This document shows, in pieces, positions 50,663 to 61,828 of a stretch of 64,000 bases of DNA. The DNA is taken from assembly GCA_033239125.1 (NCBI GenBank), contig BSWB01000003.1, positions 112,426,320 to 112,490,319 on the forward strand, written 5' to 3'. The notes beneath the pieces are model-generated. The model did not search any database, had not been told where the DNA came from, and worked only from the letters and a program-made list of their open reading frames with translations. Each line of letters opens with the position of its first letter. Position 1 is the first letter of the stretch. The translations under genes and the position numbers were made by a program. The DNA is from Fagopyrum homotropicum (Eukaryota; Streptophyta; Magnoliopsida; Caryophyllales; Polygonaceae).

Positions 50663-52261
50663 TGATGACATGAATTATGACCTATTTTTAGGCATGTATT
50701 TATATAGATTTTCCCTTTATTTTGCATGCATAGACATAGATTCGTGGCATTTATGGTTATATTCACCTACTTTGCAAGAATAGAGGTCTACACAGAGTTT
50801 TATTGCATTTGTAGGTAATTTGGCGAATTATGGAGCGAAATAGCACATTTAAGGATTAAGCCTTGAAGCGGGACAAAAAGGAGCAATAAAAGGAAGTTAG
50901 GATGCACCCAAAGTATCTTCTAATACCGTCTGACGCGGCCCAAAGTATCTTCTGATACCGTCTGACGTGTCAAAGTATCTTCTGATACCTTCTGACGCGC
51001 CAAAGTATCTTCTGATACCGTCTGACGCGCCAAAGTATTCTATTATACCTGTTGACGCGACTTGGAGTATTTTCTGATACCAGCGGCTCGACTTCTTTTC
51101 AACCCAAATATTTAGGGTTTCATCGTTAAAACCTAGTTTGATCCCTAAAAATATTCGAAAGCCTTCAACATTGAAGGGCGGACGGTGACAACCCCGGATT
51201 TGGATCCCCAAATAGAGGGAAGATTTTATTGCATACAGGTTAGATTCGGAGAAGGACGCATTTTGGAGATTGTGTACTTCGAGATTATCTTAGGGTTTAC
51301 CTTTGGAGACGGATTGACACTCCGTTCTTCATTGTTCCTTAAGATTGTTGTGAGGATTTCTATTCCTTTTTTCTGCATTCATTCAATACAAACATTTGTT
51401 ATTGGATTTGAGATTTGTTATTTGATAGTCATTGAATTTTTGAGGTTTTCATCCATTTTCTCTTTAAACTTGATTATTGAATTGATGATGATGGTTATTG
51501 GCTAAAACCCTTTAGCAATTCTAAGGTGAAGGGTTGATAGTTGTGGCTTAGATAATGATAGATCGATCGTAATTTGATTGGACCCTGAGAGTTAGAGAAA
51601 TATTGTCGACGAACCCAAATCACGGCTTGTTCTTAGGTTTCCACGGCCGTGATTCTCAGGAACTACCCGTGATTTACTTCAGTTTACGAACCTTGCTTTT
51701 ACTTTGATCCAAGGTTAAAGACTAGCTTTAATCTAGTCTTGGTTTATCCTTTTCTAGGTAGTAGTGAGACTCATCACCCTCTATTTTGATTTCGAGTGCC
51801 ACAACCTTAATCGTTTGAGTTTATCTTGATCCTTGGGTTACAAGTTTGGGTATTTGAGATCAATTATTTTCCATAGATCCTTTCTATATTGAAGCCTCAA
51901 CAACCTTTATAGAGAGTATCTTTAGATAAGTCATATAAGGTTTCGGATTTTCATAGTACATTACCTTGGCTTAACATACCTTTGCAATTCTCTACTCTGT
52001 CCTTATATCTATAGTATATCTTGAATCGATTGCCAGAATTTGATATCCGGATCTTTAGGGTTGCTGTTTTCCCCAATATTTGCAAAAGCTTCTATTTTCG
52101 TTGCTCGATAATTTGTGAACTGAATTTGATCCCCCAAATCCCTGAGTTTGACACTTTGGAACTCTTGCTTTACTACGCCGATCCGTACACTGCGGGTTCG
52201 CTTGCTTGATTCTAGTTTTATATATTTAAAGCTTATTTGCACGCACGCTAAGTGGCGAACA
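50663..52261 (+). repeat. Solo LTR G, mosaic, inserted in the D ATHILA ORF
   Basis: 1599 bases, TGATGACATGAATT to GGCGAACA, with no PBS or internal region on either side. Target duplication TCCAT (50658-50662) and TCCAC (52262-52266), one mutation apart; removing the insertion restores the reading frame around the proline codons. The first part resembles F (TGATGACATGAA start). From about 51480 it closely resembles the D LTR, including CCACGGCCGTG at 51641-51651 and CCGTACACTGCGGGTTCG. The array at 50910-51093 replaces the usual palindrome island. Confidence 0.9.
50910..51093 (+). repeat. Tandem array of a 30-base unit in LTR G
   Basis: Six units with a period of 30-32 bases, each of the form AAAGTATCTTCTGATACC followed by GTCTGACGCGCC. 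The last two are degenerate. Each unit contains the inverted repeat GTATC-TTCT-GATAC. Because 30 is a multiple of three, the minus strand shows a 10-residue protein repeat; nothing suggests that it is translated. Confidence 0.85.
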
Positions 52262-52374
52262 TCCACCACCGCCTCCACCGCAGTGACGAGGTTTTATGAT
52301 TGACAGTTTCAGCCGCTCCACCGCCTTCTAGTGAGTTCATTTTTCTTTTCTTTCTTTTTTTTATTTCTTTTTGA

Positions 52375-52412
52375 ACATTAGGGACAATGTTTGTCTCAAG
52401 TATGGGGTGGGG
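52375..52412 (+). promoter_or_regulatory. Element D post-ORF hairpin and G-rich tract
   Basis: Arms ACATT and AATGT around AGGGAC (52375-52390), then TTGTCTC and AAGTATGGGGTGGGG (52398-52412). One base pair weaker than C. Confidence 0.65.
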
Positions 52413-53611
52413 TGTGACTATCGTTTGTAATAACTCTACTCACTTTGCTTGCCTTGATTCGAGAACACTTTGCATGTTTCATTCCATTGTCACACGTTTC
52501 ATTATTGTATTGCATGAAAAAACTTTTAAAAAACCCATAAAAATGTGAAAAATTTTGAAAATTTCTAAAAGGTTTTGTGCTTCTAAGAGTTGAGATGATT
52601 TCTATGATGATCACTACTTGTGGATTGAACTTTTGATGACAATTGGATGCCTAAACGAATAATGAATTGAAAAGGAATTGAATGTGTTGATTATCCTTTC
52701 TTGCAAGTTTCATATGTGAAGAGTTTTATCTAAATCATATTGAGAAATCGAAGTTGAATCATATGGTGAGTTCTTTTACTTCTTTATGAAATGATTGAGG
52801 CAATTCGATCTTTCTTTGTCCTTTTTTTGTTCATTTAGCCCCTCAATGAAATAATTGCCTCCCTTACCTATCCGGGAATTTGGAGGAGTTGTATTTTGGC
52901 ATGTTTGATGTGGGAGGGCCATAAAAGCAATTGTTGCATTCAAAGAATAGAAATAATAGGTTTGGGGAAGTCAATCATGACGATGAGTAACTCGGCACCA
53001 TTCACATAGCCGGGTGTTTGTATCTTGCCAAAGTCGGATTGAGCGATATTCCTAGCGGATTATGGTATGTGCATCAAGGGTTTGAGGCATCTCGAAATTG
53101 AGAAACGCCAATCTCCTAGGCTTCGGTTTTTGTGCACCGTTGTCCATAACTCCAAAAGTAAAGTCGAAAAATAATGTGAAAAAAGAAGAGAGCAAAGCTC
53201 AAAGTTGATGGTGTTGCAAAGTAAAATAAAAAGAAAAAAAGAGTTAGTTGTCCATTTTCCCGGATTCATGCACCACATCCTTTATAAGTTTCCCTCCTTT
53301 CCGCATTCTAGACCTTACTTGAAAGTCCTTAAGATCAAAAGAATGTTATTTGACTTGGTGATCTAAATTGAAGTTTCTTATGCTTGATTTTGATAATGCT
53401 TGAAGATTATGATGTTTACATTGAAGTTTAACCAATTCATGATGTTTCTTTCGTTTACATTCTTTGATTATGTATATAAGTGTTTCAAGAGTGAATGAAG
53501 CAAGATTTGAGAATGATCTATTGACTAGAAGCACATTTACTTAAAAGATGTTTTGTTTTTGAGATTGCATGCATATTTCATCCTAACTTATGTTCTAAAC
53601 TTTCAAAAGAC
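52413..53611 (+). other. Element D 3' non-coding region with conserved block
   Basis: No gene. The block 52958-53160 is nearly identical to C 36120-36320 and to the reverse complement of A 7793-7970. Confidence 0.65.
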
Positions 53612-53650
53612 CTTGCTTGGGGACAAGCAAGTGTCAAGTATGGGGTATTT
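53612..53650 (+). promoter_or_regulatory. Element D pre-LTR hairpin and polypurine-like tract
   Basis: CTTGCTTG-GGGA-CAAGCAAG (53612-53631), perfect 8-base arms, then TGTC and AAGTATGGGGTATTT up to the LTR edge at 53651. Confidence 0.75.
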
Positions 53651-55292
53651 TGTTAGCATGAAATATTGTGATATTCTAGGCACTTATTCTAGTTGTTTTT
53701 CATTCATTATAGTGTTCATGAATAAGTTATTGAAGCATTTGTTAGCTTGTTCATCTATATTTTCGATATGGAGGTCTACATTAGCTTTGTGTTGATTATA
53801 GGTGAATAAGAGCTGAAACCGGATCATTTGAGAGAGATAGGAGAGGATTTGAGCACATATAAGGATTAGGAATACATCAAAGAAGCCAAAGGAGATGCTA
53901 GGATGAGGAATGGCACGACACAAAGGAAATCACAGGCAATTTACACTTCCACACCCTAAAATACGATAGTAAAAGAGTCCACGCCCTAAACCACGGCCGT
54001 GGATCTTGGCATCATGAGCGTGGAGCATTCCAGAGAGTTACACGGCCTAAAGTACGGTCGTGGAAGTCATATGAGACCGTAACCCAATTCCACTCCCTAA
54101 ACCACGGTCGTGGAATCCCTTGAGACCGTGATTTAGGCGATCTTTTGACGAACCAATTATTGCCACATCATTTATGCAGTGGGCCGGTACGGTTATTTTT
54201 CCCCGTCTTATAAAAAGGCGGGAGGAGAGAGTTTTCGGGATCATCGCTTTGGGGGGATTCGCTTAGGCTTTGGGACAACCTCGCTTTGAGAAAGTCAGCC
54301 TTAGGGTTTCTCAAAGAACGTGGCGGAAGCGCCGGCAATTTGGATTCTCGAAGATCATGTGTGGCGGAAGTTGCGCCCTTTTTCTAGGTTTTGTTATTGA
54401 AGATGGATTGACATCCCGTTCTTCATACTTACCTTAGATCTTGTGAGGTTTTGTGTTATATTTGAGTTTTCGAAGGTTTTCATCTTTCATTCTTCTTAAA
54501 TTGATTTTTGATATCATGACAATGGTAATGGCTAAAACCCTTTAGCAATTCTAAGGTGAAGGGTTGATAGTTGTGGCTTAGATGATGATAGATCGATCGT
54601 AAATTGATTGGACCCTGAGAGTTAGAAAGATCTCGTTGACAAACCAAGATCACGGTGTGTTCTTGAGCTTCCACGGCCTTGGAACTCAAGATCTGCCCGT
54701 GATTTACCCTAGTTTACGAACTTTGCTTTTACTTTGATCCAAGGTTAAAGATTAGCTTTAATCTAGTCTTGGCTTGCCCTTTTCTAGGTAGTAGTGAGAC
54801 TCATCACCCTCTACTTCGATTTCGAGTGTCACAACCTTAATCGTTTTAATTAGTCTTGATCCTTGGGTTACAAGTTTGGGTATTTGAGATTAATTGTTGT
54901 CCATAGATCCTTTCTATACTGAAGCCTCAACAACCTTTATAGAGAGTGTCTTTAGATAAGTCATATAAAGTCTTGGAACTTCACCGTACATTGCTTTACC
55001 TTAGCATACCTTTGCAACTCTTAACTCTGTCCTTAGTTCTTTAGTATATCTTGAATCGATTGCCATAATTAGATACCTGGATCTTTAGGGTTGCTGTTTT
55101 CCCAATATTAGCAAAGCTTATTACATTTACTTGCTTGACAATTTGCGAACTGAATTTGTTCCCCCCAAATCCCTGAGTTCGACACTCTGGAATTCTTGCT
55201 TTACTACGCCGATCCGTACACTGCGGGTTCGCTTACTTGATTCTAGTTTTATAAATTTAAACCTTATTTGCACGCACGCTCAGTGGCAAACA
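53651..55292 (+). repeat. Element D 3' LTR
   Basis: Pairs with 40605-42307. Palindrome island 1 at 53945-54135 (CCACGGCCGTGG at 53991-54002), TATA box 54209-54218, island 2 at 54645-54700. Confidence 0.93.
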
Positions 55293-56520
55293 GTCTTCCT
55301 GGCTTGAATCTTGGAGATCCACTTGCACATGACTATGAGCTCCGTCCCCAAGTTTTTCATATGATCCATAAGAATCAATTCGAAGGATTAGAGGGGGAGT
55401 CTCCACACCAACACTTGTAGAATTATGAGATACTTATTGAGACCTTGAGGCCTCCAAGGCTAGAGAACAACAATCACAAGTTGAGAGCATTTTCCTTTTG
55501 TTTGAAAGATAAAGCTCTTGTTTAGTATCAATCTTTTCCATTTGGACGAGTTAGCACTTGGTAGGAGATGACTGCCGAATTCCTCACAAAATTCTTTCCA
55601 CCGTTAAAAACTATAGAAGTTAGAGGTAAAATTAATGCTTTTGTGATGAAGGACAAGGAGAGCTTGTTCAAGTCCCGGGAAAGGCTCAAGGACCTTCTAC
55701 TAGATTGCACTCATCATGGCATCCCAAAGATCGAGCTTCTTGAGATTTATTTTTAAGGGTTTGGATGAGAGAACTCAATTCAAGCTTCAATCCCCTTTTT
55801 TGGAGGGAATTTTATGGAGAAGCCCGTAGATAAAGTATGGGAATTTGTGGAGAAGCAAGCCTTAGTGATTGAGAAATATTCTCATAGAGGAGTTGATGAG
55901 AGACTCCGGAGACCCAGGGTCTATGAGGTTATTACCAATACCACTAATAGTGCTCAATTTGATATTATTAACATTGAGATTAAGGCATTGAAGGAGCTTA
56001 TGCGAACTCAAGCTCAAGTACCCGAACATGCTAAGTTGCCACTAAGGAGCAAGATGTAAACTACGTGGGTAGAGGAAATTATCAAGGAATTTCCATGGAG
56101 GAAATAATTATCGAGCTAATCATAACTATCCCGGTTTTTCTTATTCAAATCCGGATGCTGCATTGAATCCTCCAACTTCCTCGAGCCAAGCACCACCCAA
56201 GGCTCCTGCACAGACTTTGCAAGAGTCTCCACCGGGATTCACTCAACCTCCCAAAGACCAAACTAAGATGATGTTTGAGCAATTGATGGGGAGATTGAAT
56301 GGATTGGAGAGCACCACTACTTCTATTTCTAAGGATCAAAAGGATTTTGAAAACCAAGTGTTCCACAAAGTAGGAGAAGCTCCTAGAGATATAGGAAAGC
56401 TTCCTGGGAAGACTGAAAATAATCCTAAGGGGCAAGTCATGGCTATTACTACTAGAAGTGGACTAAAGACTAATGAACCATTGCCCAAGAACATTGATAA
56501 GGGAAAGTAAGTGATGGTTG
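55293..56520 (+). pseudogene. gag: gag of element F, after the D insertion
   Basis: Capsid-core motifs of the Athila type: ESPHQHL, LKDKALV, EFLTKFFPPLKT, KINAFVMKDKESLFKS, HHGIPKIELLEIYF, then the linker with ITTRSGLKTNEPLPK. Several stops (for example TAG in QHLQN near 55418, shared with D) and frame changes near 55560, 55750 and 56060. Closest to A and H in sequence. Confidence 0.82.
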
Positions 56521-57800
56521 AGGAAGATTTGTAGCTAATCAAGGAGGAGAAAGAGAAAGCTCATGTACCAACTCCAACATACAAGCCACCTCTTCCATTC
56601 CCACAATTGCATGCTAGAGCTTGCATAGACAAACACTTTGGTAAGTTCCTTGAGCTCATGAGTAAATTGCATATTAATATTCCGTTCATGGATGCCATTG
56701 TAGGTATGTCCGCTTTTGGGAAGTTCTTATAGGAAATCCTCTCTAACAAGAGGAAATTGGTTCAGGAAGTGAGGATGACTAAAAGATCATCCAAACTTAC
56801 CCAAACTATGAAAGAAGAGATGCCACCAAAGCTAAGGGATCTAGGATCTTTTTGCGTTCCTATTGGAGTCGGAGACGTGACTTATGAGGCCTTGTGCGAC
56901 CTTGGAGCAAGTATAAGCATCATACCGCTTGCACTTTGTGAAAAGGATGGACTTGGCAAGCCAAATCCAGTCAAGATGACACTCTACATGGCGGATAGGT
57001 CAATCACACATCTGATGGGAATCCTTGAAAACATTCCCGTACAGCTAGGTAAGATTTATGTTCCCATTGATTTTGTTGTGTTAGACTTTACTTCAGATTA
57101 TCTGGTCCCAATTTTTCTTGGAAGACCATTCCTTACAACTTTTGGTTGTAGGGTGGATTGTAGGAATCCCACACTCTTTTTCAACATTGGTGAGGAGAAT
57201 ATCGAGTTTCAAATGACCGCTATGGTTAAAGGGATAGCTCTTGCAGAAGATATATTCAACATTTATGATGAAGAAGAATGAAGGGAAGTAAAGAGCACAA
57301 TTTTGCTCAAGGATCCGCTTGAAAAAGTCATAAGTATGAGCATTACGGAGGAAGGAATAAAAGATGACTACAATACTGAAGTCCGAGCTTTAGAAGAACT
57401 AGAAGAGGACTCCAAGGCTGGACTTGAAGTGTTAAAAGATGGTACAAGTGATGCTGAAAATCTCGGTCAAGTACACAAAATCTCGGCCGAGATTTTAGTT
57501 AATTTACCCGAGATTTCCAAAGTTGATTGTAACTTCGACCGAAATCCCAGTCTACATTTTAGCCAGGGGGTCGAGATTTTTGAAACTTCAGAATCTTTTC
57601 CGAAGTTGCTTAGAAGTGTTCCAGGACGCTTTCCCACACTTTCTACAACTATGGAAGCATCCCGAGATGCTTCGGAACGCCATACCTCTTCAATTAAAGA
57701 TCCTCCTACATTAGAGTTGAAGCCCCTTTCTTCACACTTAAGGTACACCTTTCTTTGACCTAACTCTACATATCTTGTCATAGTAAGTGCTAACCTTAGT
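56521..57800 (+). pseudogene. pol: Protease and linker of element F
   Basis: PPTYKPPLPFPQ-type linker, then protease with CDLGASISIIPLALC, MADRSITH and FLGRPFLTTFG; open over 56757-57281, then TGA. The linker 57303-57758 holds a palindrome island of the AATCTCGGCCGAGATT family (57458-57580). Its last part (57640-57770) is the segment found inverted at 62656-62890. Confidence 0.83.
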
Positions 57801-58585
57801 GAGGATGAACTCAACAAGCTGATGCATGAGTTAATATTACATAAGAAAGCTTTAGGAGATACTATTGATGATCTTGTTGGTATTAAGCCTTCTTTATGTA
57901 TGCATAAAATTTTTATGGAAGATGATGTCAAACCTTCACGTGATCCTCAAAGATGGTTAAATCCGATCATGAAAGAAGTTGTGAAGAATGAAGTTCTTAT
58001 GTTGATTGATGTAGGTATCATCTTTCCTATTTCTGATAGCAAGTGGGTGAGTCCCATCCATGTAGTTCCTAAGAAAGGAGGAATGCCCGTTGTCACCAAC
58101 AAAAACAACGAGTTAATTCCTACTAGAACAGTCACGGGATGAAGATTGTGCATTGGTTACAGGAAATTGAATGTACAAACAAGGAAGTATCACTTTCCTC
58201 TTCCTTTCATCGCTCAAATGCTTGAAAGATTGGCACAACACTCACACCTATGCTACTTCGATGGGTAATAGAGGATTCTTCCAAATCCCCATCCATCCTG
58301 ATGATCAAGAAAAGACTACTTTCACGTGCCCTTGGGGTATGTTTGCTTATAGGAGAATGCCTTTTGGATTATGCAATGCACCAACTACATTTCAACGGTG
58401 CATGATGGCTATATTCTCCTAATACATTGAGAACATCATGGAGGTTTTTATGGATGGTTTTTCAGTCTATGGTTCCTCATTTGACAACTACTTAGCTAAC
58501 CTTTATCTAATTTTACAAAGATGTGAAGACACTAACCTTGTCTTGAATTGGGATAAGTGTCATTTTATGGTTAGTGAAGGTATTT
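57801..58585 (+). pseudogene. pol: Reverse transcriptase of element F, first part
   Basis: SDSKWVSPIHVVPKKGG, then stops near 58140 and 58268, IPIHPDDQEKTTFTCPWGMFAYRRMPFGLCNAPTTFQRCM, and FMDGFSVYGSS, where the second catalytic Asp is Gly. It is interrupted at 58585 by element H within the MVSEGIVLGHLIS segment. Confidence 0.85.
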
Positions 58586-60201
58586 TGATAGCATGTATTA
58601 TAATCTATATTTTGGGATTGGTTTAGACGTTTTATCTTCATAAATCTGTATGAGTGGATCTATATTCTTTGATCATGTTTACCTTTGCAAGAATTGAGAC
58701 CTACACCTAGTTTTGTTGTGATTGTAGGGAAAATAACACGTTTTGGAGCGATATGGAGCTAAGGGAGTTAAAGAGTCATTGGAGGTACATTATGGAGCAT
58801 TGAGGCCTACAAGAAAGGCTTAGGAAGCATGGAAGTTGGACAGAAGATTGATTTTGGATGAGATTAGAGAGATTTACACGTAGTTAAGACACACCTCATA
58901 TGGCTACAGTGTCACCTCGACCGAGGTGATCTTTGCGCTGGGCTGGACCGAGGCGAGCGGCCCACAACCCACGAGATCTTTTATTCTTGGCTGAAGATCT
59001 TTTATTTTTGGCAAGTGATTCTCCTATATATTGGGATGGATTTTTCTGGATGGAGGCATGTCTCAGATCTGAAAGATGAAGGAAGTTGGAAGATTGGAAG
59101 ATATTCCAAGGAAGGAAGGAAGTTGGCTTTGAAGATCCAGTTAAAGGCTTTGAAGGAAGTTGTAAGGTTTTCTTAGGTTGTTTGATTATTGTCTTTTGGT
59201 TTGTGATTGAGGAACGCAGTTTGATTGTTTGATTGTGTTATTGAGACCTTGTGTTAAGGTTTTCTTGTTTGAATATTGATTCCTTTTTCATATATTTGAT
59301 TATTGTTATCATGATGATTATTGGCTAAGTTCTTTGTGCGATTCTAGGGTGATTGGCTGAAAGTTGTGGGAAAGACGATGAAAGAATGAGCCTTTACCCC
59401 AGTGGACCCTTAAAGCTCGAGCCTTAACTTAACCGACAAACACCCTGGTCAGTTCGTAGAACATCTCGACCGAGATGGAACATGAACTAAACGAGGCGAG
59501 ACCTTTCCTGATCCTTATCTGAGTTGAGGTTCTAGTTTGCCAAATCCTATCCTTGTTATACCTTTCCTGGCCTATACGCAAGCCTAGGATGAGACTTACC
59601 CGGTGATTCCTTTGCTTGTATACCCAAGATCATGAGTGTTATGTAATAAATGTTTATCCTTTATTAGTGTTTGAGTGTACCTTCATCCCATCTTTGAGAG
59701 TTAAGCTGAGACTTACCCGGTAAATGTTAGTTCTATTCCCTTGGGTGGTGTGTTGGTTTGATATTATAGTTCCTTTCCTTAGTACCTTGAGACTTACCCG
59801 GTGAGAGGATCTTTGGTTTGGGATAGTGAGTAGTGAGACTTACCCTGTGATCTATTCCTACCTTAGAAACACATTCCCTTTGCAAACCTCAACTTTGTCC
59901 ACGTTATCCTTTGAGATCTTGAGTCGGAACCACAACTGGATGCTTTGACCTCCAGAATGTGCATTTTCTTTATCTGATTATTACATTATCTTTGATACCT
60001 TTACTTTGTTGCTTGTTTTTGATTGACAACCTGAATTACTATCCTTTGTTTCACCATAGTCCCTGTGTTCGACCTTAGAATATTTGCTGTTATTACAATT
60101 GATCCGTACACTGCGGGTTCGCATATTGTTTTAGGCTTATATTTTAGGTTATAAATTTAAAGCTATATCGTTCACCATACACACACGTCTGAGAACGAAC
60201 A
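58586..60201 (+). repeat. Element H 5' LTR
   Basis: Islands CACCTCGACCGAGGTGATC at 58914-58955 and ATCTCGACCGAGATGG at 59462-59510, with a TATATA at 59025-59030 between them. Four GAGACTTACCCGGT words at about 59604, 59710, 59790 and 59857. CCGTACACTGCGGGTTCG at about 60103. Confidence 0.9.
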
Positions 60202-60207
60202 AGTTTT

Positions 60208-60225
60208 TGGCGCCGTTGCCGGGGA
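60208..60225 (+). promoter_or_regulatory. Primer binding site, element H
   Basis: TGGCGCCGTTGCCGGGGA, identical to C, six bases after the LTR edge. Confidence 0.9.
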
Positions 60226-60329
60226 CTTGGTCAAGACCAAGTCGGTATTCGGTTGTCTTTTAGTGCAGTTTCCCTTGTTGCTATTGATTACTTTACTTGA
60301 GCGATTTCGCAGGATCTTTCCTTAGGTTT

Positions 60330-61640
60330 ATGCGAAGAACTCATGTTGGAAAGGAAATCGTTCCTTACGATCCCGAACCTGAAAAGACATACAAAAGGAG
60401 ATTGAAAGAAGCTAAGATGGACGATCAAGATAATCGTGATCTTGAAGCCTAATTGAAGGAGGCATTGGAACAACTTAGCCTTAGTAAAGAAAAACTGCAG
60501 AGAGAAAGAGACGAGACTCGTGCAAGAACTGAAGAGATTCAAGCTGATATGGCTGCTCTACGAGTTCAGATCCAACCTTGACCGGTCCCAGTTGCTCGAC
60601 CAAGGCAGGATCCAGCCCTAGTTGAACCGGCCGAGATACACCCACCACCTCGGATGCCGGATATGGTAGACCGAAGTGATCTTTTTGCTGGAGCTCCGCA
60701 AACCCTAGGTCAAAGGATGGACCCAAATCAGCAAGTGCGGCGTCCAGGAGTTAACCTAGGAGATCCAACTGAGCATGGTTATGAACTTCGACCTCAAGTT
60801 CTAATCATGATTCGACAATGTCAATTTTGAGGCATGGAAAGAGAATCTCCACATCAACACATTCAAAACTTTGAGATCCTTATGGAGACGTTGAGACCAT
60901 CAAGAGTGGAGAACAACAACTACAAGCTAAGGCCTTTCTACTTCTCTTTGAAAGAGGGGTAAGATCAATGCTTTTGTTATGAAAGATAAAGAAAGTTTGT
61001 TCAAGTCATGGGAAAGGTTCGAAGAACTTCTATTGGATTGCCCTCACCATGGGATTCCAAAAATCGAGTTGCTAGAGATTTACTTCAAGGGGTTGGATGA
61101 GGAAACTCAATTCAAACTCCAATCATTTTATGCTGGAGCTTCATGGATACCCCGGTTGATAAAGCTTGAGATTTTATCGAGAAGCAAGCTTTACACATGA
61201 AGAAATACTACCATCGAAGGGTTGAAGATGGAGCAAGGCGAGTTAGCTTTCCGGATACAAGTCTTACAAATTCAAGTGTTGCTCAACTCCCCACACTCAA
61301 TAATGAAGTAATGGCATTGAAGGAGCTTTTGTTAGCTCAAACTAAAAAGGAGCAAGATGCCGGATATGTAGGAAGAGGAATCTATCAAGGGCCGCGGAAC
61401 AACAACAATTACAACAACAACAACAAAAGGAATTTCAACATTAACTGGAGATCAAATCAACAAAATCCCGGTAACCCTTATTCTCATGCTGAACATCCTC
61501 TTAACCCCTTCTTCTTCTTCTTCTTCTTCTTCTTCTTCTTCTTCTTCTTCTTCTTCTTCTTCTCCTCCGTTGAGGAGATAGGAGCCGTCATCAAGCTCGT
61601 CCCAGTCGCCCAAGGAAAATCCGGACACTGTGCTTGAGGC
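60330..61640 (+). pseudogene. gag: gag of element H
   Basis: ATG at 60330 (MRRTHVGKEIVPYDPEPEKTY), preceded by TTTCGCAG. Coiled-coil N-terminus, TAA at 60450-60452, a second stop near 60580, LGQRMDPNQQVRRPGVNLGDP, a third near 60828, then YFSLKE followed by a deletion at 60957 that removes the WYQ...FFPPSK segment. MKDKESLFKSWERFEELLLDCPHHGIPKIELLEIYFKGLDE follows, then an Asn-rich tail at 61395-61450 and a (TTC)n run. It is A-like. Palindrome words lie at 60578-60685. Confidence 0.83.
61508..61563 (+). repeat. (TTC)n microsatellite in the gag tail of H
   Basis: About 18 uninterrupted CTT/TTC units. The same place codes for a short Ser run in A (13745-13765) and C (28618-28630), so the run is an expansion of existing Ser codons. 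Confidence 0.9.
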
Positions 61641-61828
61641 TTTTTTGATCAATATCAACGCTATGGAGACTTCTATGAACTCGTTTCGAAGGCATAAAAA
61701 GCCTTAGAACACAAGTTTTCAACAAGGCTAATGAAGCACCAAGAGATCCTGATAAACTTCCAGGAAGGACAGAGAACAACCCAAAAGGGATCACAACACG
61801 CAGTGGATTGAAGACGGCAGATCCAGAG

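Larger units (their letters stand above)
40605..55292 (+). mobile_element. Element D: full-length Athila retrotransposon, carrying solo LTR G
   Basis: Plus strand. LTRs 1703 and 1642 bases (TGTTAGTATG/TGTTAGCATG to CAAACA/CGAACA). Perfect target duplication GTCTT at 40600-40604 and 55293-55297. Same family as C. RT, protease and the integrase triad are better preserved than in C, but gag, RNase H, integrase and the ATHILA ORF carry stops. Confidence 0.93.

Noticed and set aside
50910..51093. CRISPR-like array of short repeats
   Set aside because: Units are contiguous, without unique spacers, inside a plant LTR.
50897..51211. Minus-strand frame with a 10-residue protein repeat (GIRRYFGASE type)
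   Set aside because: It is the translation of a 30-base DNA tandem array in a solo LTR; a period divisible by three stays open in all units by itself.
61452..61658. Glutamate-run protein on the minus strand
   Set aside because: Antisense of the (TTC)n microsatellite in gag of H.
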